A stretch of DNA of 64,000 nucleotides, taken from contig CAWFUP010000001.1 in assembly GCA_963819075.1 (NCBI GenBank), forward strand, positions 248,001-312,000, written 5' to 3'. Of this stretch, positions 52,000-61,269 are shown piece by piece; the first letter of the stretch is position 1; the number at the start of each line of letters is the position of its first letter. The translations under genes were made by a program, and so were the position numbers. The notes under the pieces were generated by a model. The model was not told where the DNA came from. It did not search any database and was given only the letters and a program-made list of their open reading frames with translations. Source of the DNA: CAVQBJ01 sp963819075 (GTDB taxonomy: Bacteria > Actinomycetota > Thermoleophilia > Solirubrobacterales > Solirubrobacteraceae).

Positions 52000-53109
52000 T
52001 CAGCCGTGCGTGAACGCCGCGCTCTCGCTGCTGACGATCGAGACGAGGTTGCCGAGCGCGATGTTCCCGTCGATGAGGTGCAGGCCCCACGCCGGCGTCG
52101 GGCTCGGCGTGGCCACCTGCGCGCCGCCGTTGGGCGTGATCTGCAGGACGTTCGCGTTGTTGGCCGACGAGCAGGTCGCGGTGTAGGCGCCCGGCTCGCT
52201 GCTGAACACCGTCGAGGGCATTGGCTGCTTGAGGTTGAGCAGCGAATTGGCCAGGGCGATCTGCCCCGGGGCATACGGCGCGCTCGGGAAGACCGGATCG
52301 AGGACGCCCGACCCGCCGGCGAGCGCCGCCGGATTGGTGCAGAGCACGCTCTCGCCCGGCGTCGGGCTGATGCCGAAGAGGCTCCCCGGTATGACCGGGG
52401 TGTCGAACGTCGAGAAGGCGATCACGCAGTGCAGCTGCGTGTTGGAGTGGCAGGCGGGGATGTTCTGGAAGTCGCCGCCGATGTCCGAGCCCGTCTTCAC
52501 GAGCACGTTGCCGCCCATGAGGATCGCCGACACGAGCCGCTTGCGCAGGGCCGGGTTGGGGTCGACGTCCTTGGCGATCAGCTCGCGCAGGATGAACGAC
52601 CCCTGCGAGTGGCCGATGAGCACGAAGCCGCGGCCGTGGCTGTAATGGGCGAGGAAGTCCTGAAAGGCGCTCTGCACGTCCGCGATGGGGGTCGCGAGCT
52701 GTGCCAGGGTCTCGGTGCCGGTCTTCTCGGCCTCGGGAACCGTGATCTGCCGGTACATCGGCGCATATACGCGGCAGTACTGGGAGTAGCGCGCCGCCTG
52801 GTAGAGAGCGATCGAACGCTCCACAGGGTCGATGTGCAGAGTCGCCAACGGCCCGGGTTGGTTGCTGACCGTCGGATATACGTAGAAGCAGTCGATCTTC
52901 GGGTTCTTGACGGCCACTGGGCTCTGCACGCCGGTGACCTGCTGCGTCGGCGAGTAGACGGTGGTCGAAAGGCCCGGCGTGCACGGGTCGGGCACGACGC
53001 CTGGCCGGCACAGCCACACCGTCTTCGCGCCGGCGCTCGCCGCGGTGGCGGCGAGCACAAAGCACAACCCGACTGCACCGGCGACCAGCAGTCGAAGCGA
53101 TCGTCTCAT
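52000..53109 (-). CDS. Secreted DUF3089 alpha/beta hydrolase
   Basis: 369 aa from ATG 53109. Residues 1-27 are a signal peptide ending ASA. CFYVYPTVSNQPGP opens DUF3089, and FVLIGHSQGSFILREL around residue 170 holds the nucleophile Ser in GHSQG. A late GLHLIDGN supplies a possible His. Related proteins are lipase-like; substrate unknown. Confidence 0.88.
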   Translation of the reverse strand: MRRSLRLLVAGAVGLCFVLAATAASAGAKTVWLCRPGVVPDPCTPGLSTTVYSPTQQVTGVQSPVAVKNPKIDCFYVYPTVSNQPGPLATLHIDPVERSIALYQAARYSQYCRVYAPMYRQITVPEAEKTGTETLAQLATPIADVQSAFQDFLAHYSHGRGFVLIGHSQGSFILRELIAKDVDPNPALRKRLVSAILMGGNVLVKTGSDIGGDFQNIPACHSNTQLHCVIAFSTFDTPVIPGSLFGISPTPGESVLCTNPAALAGGSGVLDPVFPSAPYAPGQIALANSLLNLKQPMPSTVFSSEPGAYTATCSSANNANVLQITPNGGAQVATPSPTPAWGLHLIDGNIALGNLVSIVSSESAAFTHG

Positions 53110-53233
53110 CCCACGACGATGATACGCGGCGGGCATCGTGTATCTCTTTGCCCACCTTCGGCGAGCTGCCCTTACGCACCTCTTCGCTGTCCGTAAGCCG
53201 TCGCTCACCCGGGCGCGCGACGCTATCGGCGCA

Positions 53234-53410
53234 ATGCTCCGCTGGTCACTCATCAAGGATGCGCTCCGCGACCTCGGCTCGCTGCTCTCCGCCGCGTCCT
53301 ACGGGCCGTTCGGGGCCTTCGGCGCGATCGTCGAGGCGAGCGGTCCGGATGCCCATACGCGTCTGTCGGCGTCGCGCCAGCCCGCTGGCGAGCCACCGCC
53401 GTCCGCATAG
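53234..53410 (+). CDS. Possible small hypothetical protein
   Basis: 58 aa from ATG 53234 (frame open to 53138). MLRWSLIKDALRDLGSLLSA could be an amphipathic or membrane-associated helix; the tail is Pro/Ala-rich. No family is recognised and there is no ribosome binding site. It fills the gap between two minus-strand genes. Confidence 0.3.
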   Translation: MLRWSLIKDALRDLGSLLSAASYGPFGAFGAIVEASGPDAHTRLSASRQPAGEPPPSA

Positions 53411-53419
53411 CCCGGGGGG

Positions 53420-54517
53420 CTACTGCGCGACCTGCGACGGCGCGATGCTGTGCGTCGCGTTATAGATGCTCTGCGGGGCGTAGTAGGCCAGCGTGGCTAC
53501 ACCGGTGCCGAGGATGAGCGTGAGGTACACGAGCCCCACGGCCACCCGCGTGCGCGCGCTGACCGAGTCGTAGTAGGCGCGGCCCTCGGGCGTGGTCTCG
53601 CGCGCCTTGCGCCGGCGCATCTCGCGCACGCCGAGGATGAGCACGAGGATGAGGATGAAGTAGCCGCCGTAGCCGCGCGTGTACTCCCACACGGCAAGCG
53701 CCGCGACCGCGGGCAGGCCGACCCACCAGATCTTCGGCGACAGCGCCGCCGAGGCGCGCCCGCCGTCGAGCGGCAGCGCCGGGATGAGGTTGAACAGCTG
53801 CAGGAAGAAGCCGATCCCGGCGAGGGCCTTCCAGAAGATGTTTCCGGTGTCCAGGTAGATGGCGAGCGCGACCAGCGAGGCGACCGTGCCGGCGACCGGT
53901 CCGGCCAGCCCGACCCGGGCCTCGGCGCCGGCGTCCTTGGGCATCTCGCGCATCCCGACCACCGCGCCGAGGAACGGGATGAACATCGGCGGGGTCGCCT
54001 TGACGCCCTCGCGGCGCAGCTGCACGACGTGCCCCATCTCGTGGACGAGGATGACGATCACGAACGCGGCGGCGAACGTCCAGCCGAAGAACAGGCTGTA
54101 GGCCGCGATCGAGATGAACATCGTGGCGGCGACGGCCAGGAACTTGAGGTGTGTCAGAAGCAGGAAGCCGCCCTTGGCCAGGAAGGCGCCGATGGCCGCG
54201 AGCGCCCCGCCGACCTTCCCGAGCAGCCCACGGTCGCGACGGCCGAACGCGTCGCCGGCCGGCGAGGGCGTCATCGACGTCGATGGGTACAGACCGACGG
54301 CCTGCGTGGGCGGCGCAAGGGGCACGGGCGCCGTCCGGGGTGGGCCGCCGAGCGGCAGCGCCGTCGTCTGCACTGGCGACGGGGGCACCGGCGCGCCGGC
54401 GAGGGCGCCGTTGAGGGCCAGCGGTGCTGGCGTCGGCGGAGGCTGCGCCACGGGCGACGTCCGGGGTGGGGCGTCGGGAATTCCCTGCTGAGGAATGTCG
54501 AGATTGTCTTCGCTCAT
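53420..54517 (-). CDS. M50-family site-2 protease
   Basis: 365 aa from ATG 54517. The first 100 residues are Pro/Ala-rich and disordered. Membrane helices follow; ILVHEMGHVVQL holds the HExxH zinc site and NLIPALPLDGGRA the second motif (NPDG-type) that completes it. A late cytoplasmic RRRKARE stretch precedes the final helix. Site-2 proteases cleave membrane-embedded regulators; no obvious partner adjoins it. Confidence 0.9.
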   Translation of the reverse strand: MSEDNLDIPQQGIPDAPPRTSPVAQPPPTPAPLALNGALAGAPVPPSPVQTTALPLGGPPRTAPVPLAPPTQAVGLYPSTSMTPSPAGDAFGRRDRGLLGKVGGALAAIGAFLAKGGFLLLTHLKFLAVAATMFISIAAYSLFFGWTFAAAFVIVILVHEMGHVVQLRREGVKATPPMFIPFLGAVVGMREMPKDAGAEARVGLAGPVAGTVASLVALAIYLDTGNIFWKALAGIGFFLQLFNLIPALPLDGGRASAALSPKIWWVGLPAVAALAVWEYTRGYGGYFILILVLILGVREMRRRKARETTPEGRAYYDSVSARTRVAVGLVYLTLILGTGVATLAYYAPQSIYNATHSIAPSQVAQ

Positions 54518-54738
54518 CGCGCTCTGCTGCTGATCAGGATCGCACGTGCCGTATCGGTTCCCGGGCTTCGACCCGCCACGCTCGTCCGCAACATCTGGAC
54601 ACACCCGCCTCGGCGGGCCAAGCGAGCTGCGCCCCTCCGAGCCGAATCTCGGTCGCGCTCGCGGCGCTCGGCACACTCGCGCACCGGTGCGGTGACCCGC
54701 CGCGCACACTTGTCACGCTCGCGCGACCCTCGGGCGGT

Positions 54739-54786
54739 GGGTGTGCTCGATTTAGCCCGGCCGACGGGGCTACGGGAGCACACCCC
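54739..54786. repeat. GTGTGCT hairpin element, copy 3
   Basis: GGGTGTGCT (54739-54747) and AGCACACCCC (54777-54786) enclose a different inner hairpin, AGCCC/GGGCT. The outer arms are kept while the inner arm changed on both sides, supporting a structural role. Confidence 0.7.
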
Positions 54787-54789
54787 GCC

Positions 54790-54929
54790 GAGACCGCCCG
54801 CCGCGCCCGCCCCAACCGCCCGCCGCGCCCGCCCCAACCGCCCGCCGCGCCCGCCGAGACCGCCCGCCGCGCCCGCCCCAACCGCCCGCCGCGCCCGCCG
54901 AGACCGCGCGCCGCGCCGCCCCAACCGCC
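54790..54929. repeat. 22-bp minisatellite, about 6.4 copies
   Basis: Units of ACCGCCCGCCGCGCCCGCC plus CCA or GAG, directly after hairpin copy 3. No spacer variation, so not a CRISPR array. Confidence 0.8.
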
Positions 54930-55040
54930 ACGCTCCCGCACCAGTCCGGTGACCGGCGGGGCGCATCCGTCACGATCGCGTTAGGCCCCACCCCGGGTGG
55001 CAGGTATCTCGCCCCACCCGTGCGGCCTCTACCTACCGCG

Positions 55041-57554
55041 ATGCGCAACCCAACGACCCCGCCGCGACAAGGGCCATCCGCGGCTGGACGCCCGGGCGAC
55101 GACGACCTATCGTTCGCGCGGTCGGGCGAGACACAAGTGCCGTCGACGAGTCTTCATCCAACGGGGGGCAACGGTCCGACCCCCGCGCCGTACACGCGGG
55201 AGGAGCGTCGCCTGCGCGTCGCCTTGCTCGCCTTCGCGGTGCTGTCGGTGGCGTTCGTCGTCGGTTACCTGCTGCAGGGCATCGTCGACGGCAGCTCCTA
55301 TCCCTACGTCGTCAACTCGGCGGCCAAGGACGGCGTGTTCGCGTTCCTGTGCCTGCTCGGGGCCGCCGACGTGCGCCGCTTCTCCTCTGCGGTCCTGCTG
55401 CTGATCGCCGGCCACGTGTTCCTCGTTCTCGGCCTCCTCACGTCGGTCATCGCCGGAGACGTAGGCACCACGGCGCACACGCTCGGCTCGCCGCCGTTTG
55501 GCATCTCGGCGACGACGCTGTCCTACCTGTGGGTCGGGGCGGACATCGTCGTCATCGCCATCTTCTCGTGGCTCTACCTGACCGCCCAGCGCGCGCGCTT
55601 CGGCCTGCGCTACCTCGGCAGCTCGGGCTTCCGCGCGCTCGCCGCGATGGCCGAGGTGCTCGTCGACGCCGGCGAGCCCGATCGCCCGACCGGCGAGCAG
55701 GTGGCCGCGCGCGTCGACGCGTTCCTGGCCTCGTTCGACTCCTACGCCAAGTCGAAGGTCCAGCTCTCGCTGTTCGCGCTGGCCTACTACCCGCTGCTCA
55801 GCCTGCACGCGCCGCTGGCCACGATGGACCCGGCGTCGCGCCACGCCTATGTGCGCCAGCGCCTGGTCACCGACGTCGCCGAGCGGCGCTGGTGGGACGT
55901 CTTGCGCCCGGTCCGCGAGGACCTCATGTACTCCGCCTCGCAGATGGCCTACCTCGGCTACTACGAGGATCCGCGCGCGGCCGCCGCGTGCGGGTACGTG
56001 CGCTTCTCACAGCGCCCGGAGGCCGCCGAGGCGCGCGTCACGCCGTCGCCTCCGCTCGACTGCCTGCACCCGAGGCGCGTCACCGGCGAGACGATGGAGG
56101 CCGACGTGGTGATCGTCGGCAGTGGCGCCGGGGGCGCCACCCTCGCCTACGAGCTCGCCGAGCGCGGGCGCGAGGTGCTCGTGCTCGAGCGCGGCCGCCA
56201 CGTCGACCCGTCCGCATTCACCGAGGACGAGGCAACCCAGTACAGCGCGCTCTACGCCGACGGTGCGCTCGAGCTCTCGACCGACTTCCGCTTCGCGGTC
56301 ACCCAGGGGACCTGCGTCGGCGGCAGCACCGTCGTCAACAACGCGGTCTGCTTCGACATCCCCGAGGCCGTGCTCGCGCGCTGGGTCGATCCCCACGGCC
56401 TCGCCGCCGGCCTGGACGCCGATCGGCTGCGGGCCTCGTTCGCGCATCTGCGCCGCTGGCTGCCGGTGACCGAGCAGTCGACGGTGCCGCTGAACCCCGG
56501 CGGCGCGAAGTTCCTGGACGGGGTGCACGCCCTCGGCCTGACCGCCCCGCCCTACGACTACGGCGTGGTGGCGGCGAACATCAGAGGCTGCGTCGGCTGC
56601 GGCTACTGCAACATCGGCTGCCGCTACGGCAAGAAGCTGTCGATGCTCGATCACACCCTCCCGCTCGCGCAGCGCGAGCATCCCGGCCAGGTGCGCGTGC
56701 TCGCCGAGTGCACCGCGCAGGGCATCGACGGCGACGGCCGCCGCGCCCACGCCATCAACGCCACGCTCTCCGACGGCCGTTCGCTGCGCATCCGCGCGCG
56801 CACCGTGATCGTCAGCGCCGGAGCGCTGCACTCGAGCATCCTGCTCAAGCGCAGCGGCATCGGCGGCGCGCGCGTCGGCACCGGCCTGGCCTTCAACATG
56901 GCCACGCCGATCACCGGCGACTTCGAGGAGCCGCTGCACTCCGAGCGCGGCCTGCAGATCTCCCACTACCTCGAGCCGCCGGGCGCCCCCGGCTTCGCGG
57001 TGGAGACGTGGTTCAACCCGGTCGTGTTCCAATCGCTGGTGATGCCGGGCTGGCTCGAGCAGCACACGGCCAACATGGCCCGCTATTCACACATGACCTG
57101 CCTCGGCGCCGTGGTGGGCACGCAGTCGAACGCCACCGTCGCGCCAGCGCGCTTTGGCCGCGGCCTCACCCTCAAGTACGCGCCGACGGGCCAGGACTTC
57201 ACCTCGATCGTGTCGGCCAGCAAGCTCGCCGGACGCATCCTGCTCGCCGCCGGCGCCACGCGCGTGATGCCGCTCACCTTCGCCTACCACGAGTTCACCA
57301 CGCCGGAGTCGCTCGAGGCGCTCGACGGGCTCGTGCACGACGACAGCGACCTGTGGCTGAACTCGGCCCACCCCCAGGGCGGCAACGTGCTCAGCACCGA
57401 TCCGGCCCAGGGAGTCGTCGACCCGCACTTCCGCGTCCACGGCTACGAGAACCTCTACGTGTGCGACGCGAGCGTGTTCCCGAGCTCGATCACCGTTAAT
57501 CCTCAGCTGACGGTGATGGCGCTCGCCCACTACGCCGCCGAGCACATCGCCTGA
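55041..57554 (+). CDS. Membrane-anchored GMC oxidoreductase with Cys-rich insert
   Basis: 837 aa from ATG 55041 (GTG 55020 possible). Residues about 1-60 are disordered. Four membrane helices follow (about 65-195), then a helical region like small subunits of membrane alcohol or gluconate dehydrogenases (about 210-335). The GMC flavoprotein begins near 355 (VVIVGSGAGGATLAYEL) and ends with NVLSTDP and SSITVNPQLTVMALA, holding His-like and Asn catalytic positions. An insert GCVGCGYCNIGCRYG has four Cys that could bind an iron-sulfur cluster. Probably a membrane sterol, alcohol or sugar oxidase passing electrons to quinone. Confidence 0.9.
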   Translation: MRNPTTPPRQGPSAAGRPGDDDLSFARSGETQVPSTSLHPTGGNGPTPAPYTREERRLRVALLAFAVLSVAFVVGYLLQGIVDGSSYPYVVNSAAKDGVFAFLCLLGAADVRRFSSAVLLLIAGHVFLVLGLLTSVIAGDVGTTAHTLGSPPFGISATTLSYLWVGADIVVIAIFSWLYLTAQRARFGLRYLGSSGFRALAAMAEVLVDAGEPDRPTGEQVAARVDAFLASFDSYAKSKVQLSLFALAYYPLLSLHAPLATMDPASRHAYVRQRLVTDVAERRWWDVLRPVREDLMYSASQMAYLGYYEDPRAAAACGYVRFSQRPEAAEARVTPSPPLDCLHPRRVTGETMEADVVIVGSGAGGATLAYELAERGREVLVLERGRHVDPSAFTEDEATQYSALYADGALELSTDFRFAVTQGTCVGGSTVVNNAVCFDIPEAVLARWVDPHGLAAGLDADRLRASFAHLRRWLPVTEQSTVPLNPGGAKFLDGVHALGLTAPPYDYGVVAANIRGCVGCGYCNIGCRYGKKLSMLDHTLPLAQREHPGQVRVLAECTAQGIDGDGRRAHAINATLSDGRSLRIRARTVIVSAGALHSSILLKRSGIGGARVGTGLAFNMATPITGDFEEPLHSERGLQISHYLEPPGAPGFAVETWFNPVVFQSLVMPGWLEQHTANMARYSHMTCLGAVVGTQSNATVAPARFGRGLTLKYAPTGQDFTSIVSASKLAGRILLAAGATRVMPLTFAYHEFTTPESLEALDGLVHDDSDLWLNSAHPQGGNVLSTDPAQGVVDPHFRVHGYENLYVCDASVFPSSITVNPQLTVMALAHYAAEHIA

Positions 57555-57561
57555 GGCGCGC

Positions 57562-59325
57562 TCAGGGAAGTCGGACCGCGCGGCTCACGGCGGTGGCGCC
57601 GAGCGCGGCCACCTCGGCGCTGGCGTGAACGCCATTGCCGGCGGCGGCGCGCCGCCCGGCCGCGGTGAGGGCGACGATCACCGCACGGCGCTGGCCCGCC
57701 AGCAGGTAGTAGCGGCCGCGGCCGAGCAGCGTCCTGACCGCCGCGCGCCGGTGCCCGCTGCGGGTGGTGACGTGCCACAGTGAAACCGTCCCCGAGCAGA
57801 TCTCGCGGGCGCAGGAGAGGGTGAGCTCGTCACCGCGTGGCGTGCGGACCAGCGCGCCGGCGGCGATCGTCACGAGCGGGCTCACGTAGGTGAACGAGCT
57901 GTCGGTGGTCGGCGGAGAGGTGCCGCTTGCCGCGGAGACCGTGACGTTCACCGCGCCGGGCTGGGGGACCGACGGGGACACGGCCACCAACTCGGTCGGG
58001 CTCTCGACGGTGAAGGATCGAGCGGGCGCCGATCCGAAGCGCACGCTCGTTGCGCCGCCCAGATCCGTGCCGGTGATCGTCACCCGGTTGTCTCCGGCCG
58101 TCGACCCCGCCGCCGGGCCGATCGATGTGACCGACGGCACGTCGGTGAACACGTAGGCCTCGGTCCCACCGCCACCGACAAGCGCGGTCGACCCGTCGCC
58201 CGACAGGGCGAGGCTCGCCGCGAACGGCGCGCCGGCGTCGCTCGGCGTGAGCTCGGCCTCGGGCATCCAGCTCGACCCCGACCACCGGAACATCCAGGCC
58301 GCTCCGCCCGACTGCGTTCCCGAGGAGCTCGACGCGAGCACCGTGCTTCCGTCGGCGGACAGCGCCAGGCGCGAGCCGAAGTTCACCGGCGTTGCGTCCC
58401 ACGCGGCGAGCGGTGGGCCCTGCTGGCTCCAGGGTGCGCCCGGGCCGGCCCGCGACACGACCACCGGTCCGGCGGGGGTGGAGAGCAGGGCGGTGTCGGC
58501 ATTCGCCGAGAGCGACACCCCGCCGCACCCAGACGTGACCGGGAGATCGCCCTGCTTGCTCCACGTGCCCCCTTGCGAGGTCCAGACCTCGGTGCCGAAC
58601 AGGGCGGTGAGGCCGTCCTGGGAGATGGCGAAGCCGCAGCGGCCAAACGACGCCTCCGGATACGGGTAGGCGTCGTTGCCGGGAAGCACGGTTTGCGACT
58701 GCCAGGTTCCGTCACCCTGACGCGCGTAGACGAGAACCTCGCCCAGGTTGCACGAGTTACCGTTGACAAGCGCAGTGTCCCCGTTGCCCGACAGCGCGAC
58801 CGCATAGCCGACCTGTGACAGGCAGCCGCTGCCGCCGCCGCCGAGATTCGACCCGTCCTGGGTCCACGTGCTGCCCGATCTCGTGAACACCCACGCGGTA
58901 CCAACACCGAGCTGCTCCGTGGCGGTCCCGAAGGTCCCCAAGTCCTGGCCCGGTCCTCCGATGAGCGCGGTGTTCCCGTCACTCGAGAGCGCCACGCTCT
59001 CGCCGAACTGGGCCTGGCCCTCCTCGTCGGTGGGCATGAGCATGGCCTGCTCGGTCCACGCGCCGCCGGAGCGGACGAACACCCAGACCGCGCCGCTGTA
59101 GCTGTTGGCGTACGGCCCGCCGACGACCGCGGTGTCGCCGTCGGCGGAGAGCGCGACGCTGAAGCCCATCTCGTTCGGCGGGCTACCCGACGACAGCGGC
59201 GGGCCCTGCTGGCTGACCGCGCCGCTCGCCGCACCGGCTGCGACGCCCAGCGCGCAGCTGACGACGAGCACCGCGCCCAGGCCGCGACGAAGAGATTCAC
59301 CCCACCCGAGAATGGGTGAATTCAA
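57562..59325 (-). CDS. Secreted FG-GAP/propeller-like and IPT protein
   Basis: 587 aa from TTG 59325, the only start giving a full signal peptide (ends ASGA). About six repeats of 55 residues have the form FGxSVALSxDGxTALxGG, an FG-GAP-type beta propeller. An IPT/TIG domain (about 390-475, VTSIGPAAGSTAGDNRVTITG in part) and a C-terminal beta-rich region follow. Surface-exposed; ligand unknown. Confidence 0.75.
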   Translation of the reverse strand: MNSPILGWGESLRRGLGAVLVVSCALGVAAGAASGAVSQQGPPLSSGSPPNEMGFSVALSADGDTAVVGGPYANSYSGAVWVFVRSGGAWTEQAMLMPTDEEGQAQFGESVALSSDGNTALIGGPGQDLGTFGTATEQLGVGTAWVFTRSGSTWTQDGSNLGGGGSGCLSQVGYAVALSGNGDTALVNGNSCNLGEVLVYARQGDGTWQSQTVLPGNDAYPYPEASFGRCGFAISQDGLTALFGTEVWTSQGGTWSKQGDLPVTSGCGGVSLSANADTALLSTPAGPVVVSRAGPGAPWSQQGPPLAAWDATPVNFGSRLALSADGSTVLASSSSGTQSGGAAWMFRWSGSSWMPEAELTPSDAGAPFAASLALSGDGSTALVGGGGTEAYVFTDVPSVTSIGPAAGSTAGDNRVTITGTDLGGATSVRFGSAPARSFTVESPTELVAVSPSVPQPGAVNVTVSAASGTSPPTTDSSFTYVSPLVTIAAGALVRTPRGDELTLSCAREICSGTVSLWHVTTRSGHRRAAVRTLLGRGRYYLLAGQRRAVIVALTAAGRRAAAGNGVHASAEVAALGATAVSRAVRLP

Positions 59326-59337
59326 CCACAGGCGGCC

Positions 59338-60402
59338 CTACCCGAGCGCGCCGATCGCGACCCGCAGCTCAGCGACGACGAGCACGACCAGTAGCACCGT
59401 GTAGAGCGCCGCCAGTGCGGCGTACCCGAGGTACACCCTCTCCCGGCCCGTCTGGCGCCGCCCCCACGCGCCCGGCGAAGTGACCCTCGCGCACAGATAC
59501 GACCAGGCGCGCCGGCGCAGGTTCAGCTCGCCGGTGGCGGCCTCCAGCGCGAAGTAGCCGTCGGTTGGCAGCAGCGGCGTCAGATTGCGGGTCAGCACGA
59601 GCAGCAGCGCGATGAGGACCATGAACGCCGTGCCGGCGGTCTCACCGCTGCTGGCCAGCGCGATCGCCGCGGCGGCGCCCGCACCCACCACATCGATAAA
59701 GGGCCCCGCGAGCGCCACCAGGACCCGCGGCCGTCGGCCCGGCAGGCGGTACAGGTCGGTGCAGTCAACGTAGGCGAGCGGAAGGAACCAGCCCCAGAGG
59801 ATCACGCCCGCCTCCTTGACGCGGATGCCGTAGACCCGGCAGACGGCCGCGTGAGCCAGCTCGTGCACGGTGATCTCGAGCAGCAGCGCCGCGAGCACGG
59901 CCGGCCACATGATCTGAATCGTGTGCGGGAAGTGAGCGACGCCGAGCACGAGCGAGGCGAGGCCGGCCAGGCCGAGCGCGGCAAGGGTCACGCGCGTGAC
60001 GCGGGGGTAGCGCATCGCGAATGCGGCGGGCCGCGCAACGGCGGCGTCGATGTTCCGGCTGAGCCGCAGTCGCGGCGCGCGCGGTAGCCGGCGCGGCCGT
60101 ACCCGCCCAGCGACCGGGTCGTGCCCGCGGGAAAGGGTGAACGCGCCCGCGGTGCGCAGGCCGTCGATTACCTTTAATACACTCATTCGCCGGGGCTCGG
60201 GCACACGCTCGACGATCTCCGCGGCCGTCGTCTCGCCGTCGAGCGCGTCGAGCAGGCGCGCGACGCCGTCGCTGAGGCGGATGTAGCGATCGTCGGTGGC
60301 GACGTAGAGCATCGGCTGGTGGTTGGCGCCGGTCAGTCGCTCGGACCAGGGACCAAGGGCGAGGGGGAGGCTGAGCCAGGTCGGGGCGATCAGGTCGGGC
60401 AT
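59338..60402 (-). CDS. PqqD-M50 metalloprotease fusion (RiPP maturation)
   Basis: 354 aa from ATG 60402. Residues about 25-95 are a PqqD-like fold (MLYVATDDRYIRLSDGVARLL), the class of RiPP recognition elements that bind leader peptides. The rest is a membrane M50-type protease with LEITVHELAHAAVC (HExxH, zinc site) and several helices. It follows the precursor candidate and would bind and cut the modified peptide, possibly during export. Last gene of the YcaO cluster. Confidence 0.85.
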   Translation of the reverse strand: MPDLIAPTWLSLPLALGPWSERLTGANHQPMLYVATDDRYIRLSDGVARLLDALDGETTAAEIVERVPEPRRMSVLKVIDGLRTAGAFTLSRGHDPVAGRVRPRRLPRAPRLRLSRNIDAAVARPAAFAMRYPRVTRVTLAALGLAGLASLVLGVAHFPHTIQIMWPAVLAALLLEITVHELAHAAVCRVYGIRVKEAGVILWGWFLPLAYVDCTDLYRLPGRRPRVLVALAGPFIDVVGAGAAAAIALASSGETAGTAFMVLIALLLVLTRNLTPLLPTDGYFALEAATGELNLRRRAWSYLCARVTSPGAWGRRQTGRERVYLGYAALAALYTVLLVVLVVAELRVAIGALG

Positions 60403-60476
60403 CTGCGGACCTTTCGTGGTTCGGGCCTGCGAACGGGAGCGCCGCGGCGCGACGCTCCCGCGCAGGCGGATCGGCG

Positions 60477-60665
60477 TCACACCGCGAGGGTGTAGATCGA
60501 CTCCGACGGCGGCGCGATGACCGTCGTCAGCGGGCCGTGCAGCCACCCGGGGATGTAGATGTAGAGCGGGAAGACCGACGCGCTCTGCACGCTGGGCAGG
60601 GCTTCGATCTCCAGATCGTCCTCCCACGCGTCGAACTGATCGAGCGTCTCGAGGCAGGGGTTCAT
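60477..60665 (-). CDS. Candidate RiPP precursor peptide
   Basis: 62 aa from ATG 60665, after a perfect AAAGGAGGTGA. The first half is acidic leader-like (DQFDAWEDDLEIEALP), the second half hydrophobic with Ser/Thr (VFPLYIYIPGWLHGPLTTV, then APPSESIYTLAV). It lies between the E1-like gene and the PqqD-M50 gene, the right place and size for a precursor. It has only one Cys, in the leader, so azolines, if made, would come from Ser or Thr. No family match known. Confidence 0.7.
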   Translation of the reverse strand: MNPCLETLDQFDAWEDDLEIEALPSVQSASVFPLYIYIPGWLHGPLTTVIAPPSESIYTLAV

Positions 60666-60669
60666 GAGT

Positions 60670-61269
60670 TCACCTCCTTTCCGTGGGTCGTGATGGGCCC
60701 GCGGGCGGCCGCAGCGACCAGCCGGCGGGGCGGGGGGTGGGGGGATCGCAGCGGTCACAGCCGCTGACCGGGATCACCCGCGCGACCGTCGCGGGGCCGC
60801 CGCCGAGGTCGAAGCGGCGCACGACGCCGGCCTCGGCCTCGGGCACCGCCAGCACGCGGCGGGTGACCGCGCGCGCGGCTCTGGCCGCGAGGCTCACCGA
60901 ATCGAGCGCGTCGCCCGCCGGCGACTCGACTCGCGCCTCGCGGCCATGGGTGGGCGGGCCAGCTAGAGCGAGGGTCTCGGCGTGCTGGCGGCGACGGGCC
61001 TGCCAGCACCAAGCGCATCCGCCCTGATCGGGCACGACGGCCGGCCCGACCCAGATCGCTCGCGCGTCGCGGGTGACGGGGAGGTGGATGACCGCCTCGG
61101 TCTGGGGGACCGCGCGCGGGTCGCCGGCCACGAGCAGGGCGAGGTGCGCGGCGGGCGCGCCGGCGACGTCGTGGACGATCTCGACGAGGTCGGGCGTGCC
61201 GTCGGCGATGCGCGCGGCGACGCGCTGGGACCAGGCGTCGAGGGCGACGACGAGGACGCGGGCGGTCAC
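60670..61269 (-). CDS. Short E1-like partner of YcaO (zinc tetracysteine type)
   Basis: 199 aa from GTG 61269, whose GTGA overlaps the YcaO stop; GTG 61287 is an alternative. AIWVGPAVVPDQGGCAWCW and the late SGCDRC give two CxxC pairs, the zinc site of E1/Ocin-ThiF-like proteins that deliver peptide to YcaO. It is far shorter than normal E1-like partners (300 aa or more) and lacks an obvious ATP site, so it is probably a leader-binding factor. Confidence 0.65.
   Translation of the reverse strand: MTARVLVVALDAWSQRVAARIADGTPDLVEIVHDVAGAPAAHLALLVAGDPRAVPQTEAVIHLPVTRDARAIWVGPAVVPDQGGCAWCWQARRRQHAETLALAGPPTHGREARVESPAGDALDSVSLAARAARAVTRRVLAVPEAEAGVVRRFDLGGGPATVARVIPVSGCDRCDPPTPRPAGWSLRPPAGPSRPTERR

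Larger units (their letters stand above)
54518..55040. other. Non-coding spacer with repeats
   Basis: 523 bases upstream of both the M50 and GMC genes, holding hairpin copy 3 and a 22-bp minisatellite. Open frames across it are products of the repeat and low complexity. Confidence 0.6.

Noticed and set aside
54790..54929. Possible CRISPR array
   Set aside because: Units are contiguous 22-mers with no unique spacers and no cas genes nearby; it is a minisatellite.
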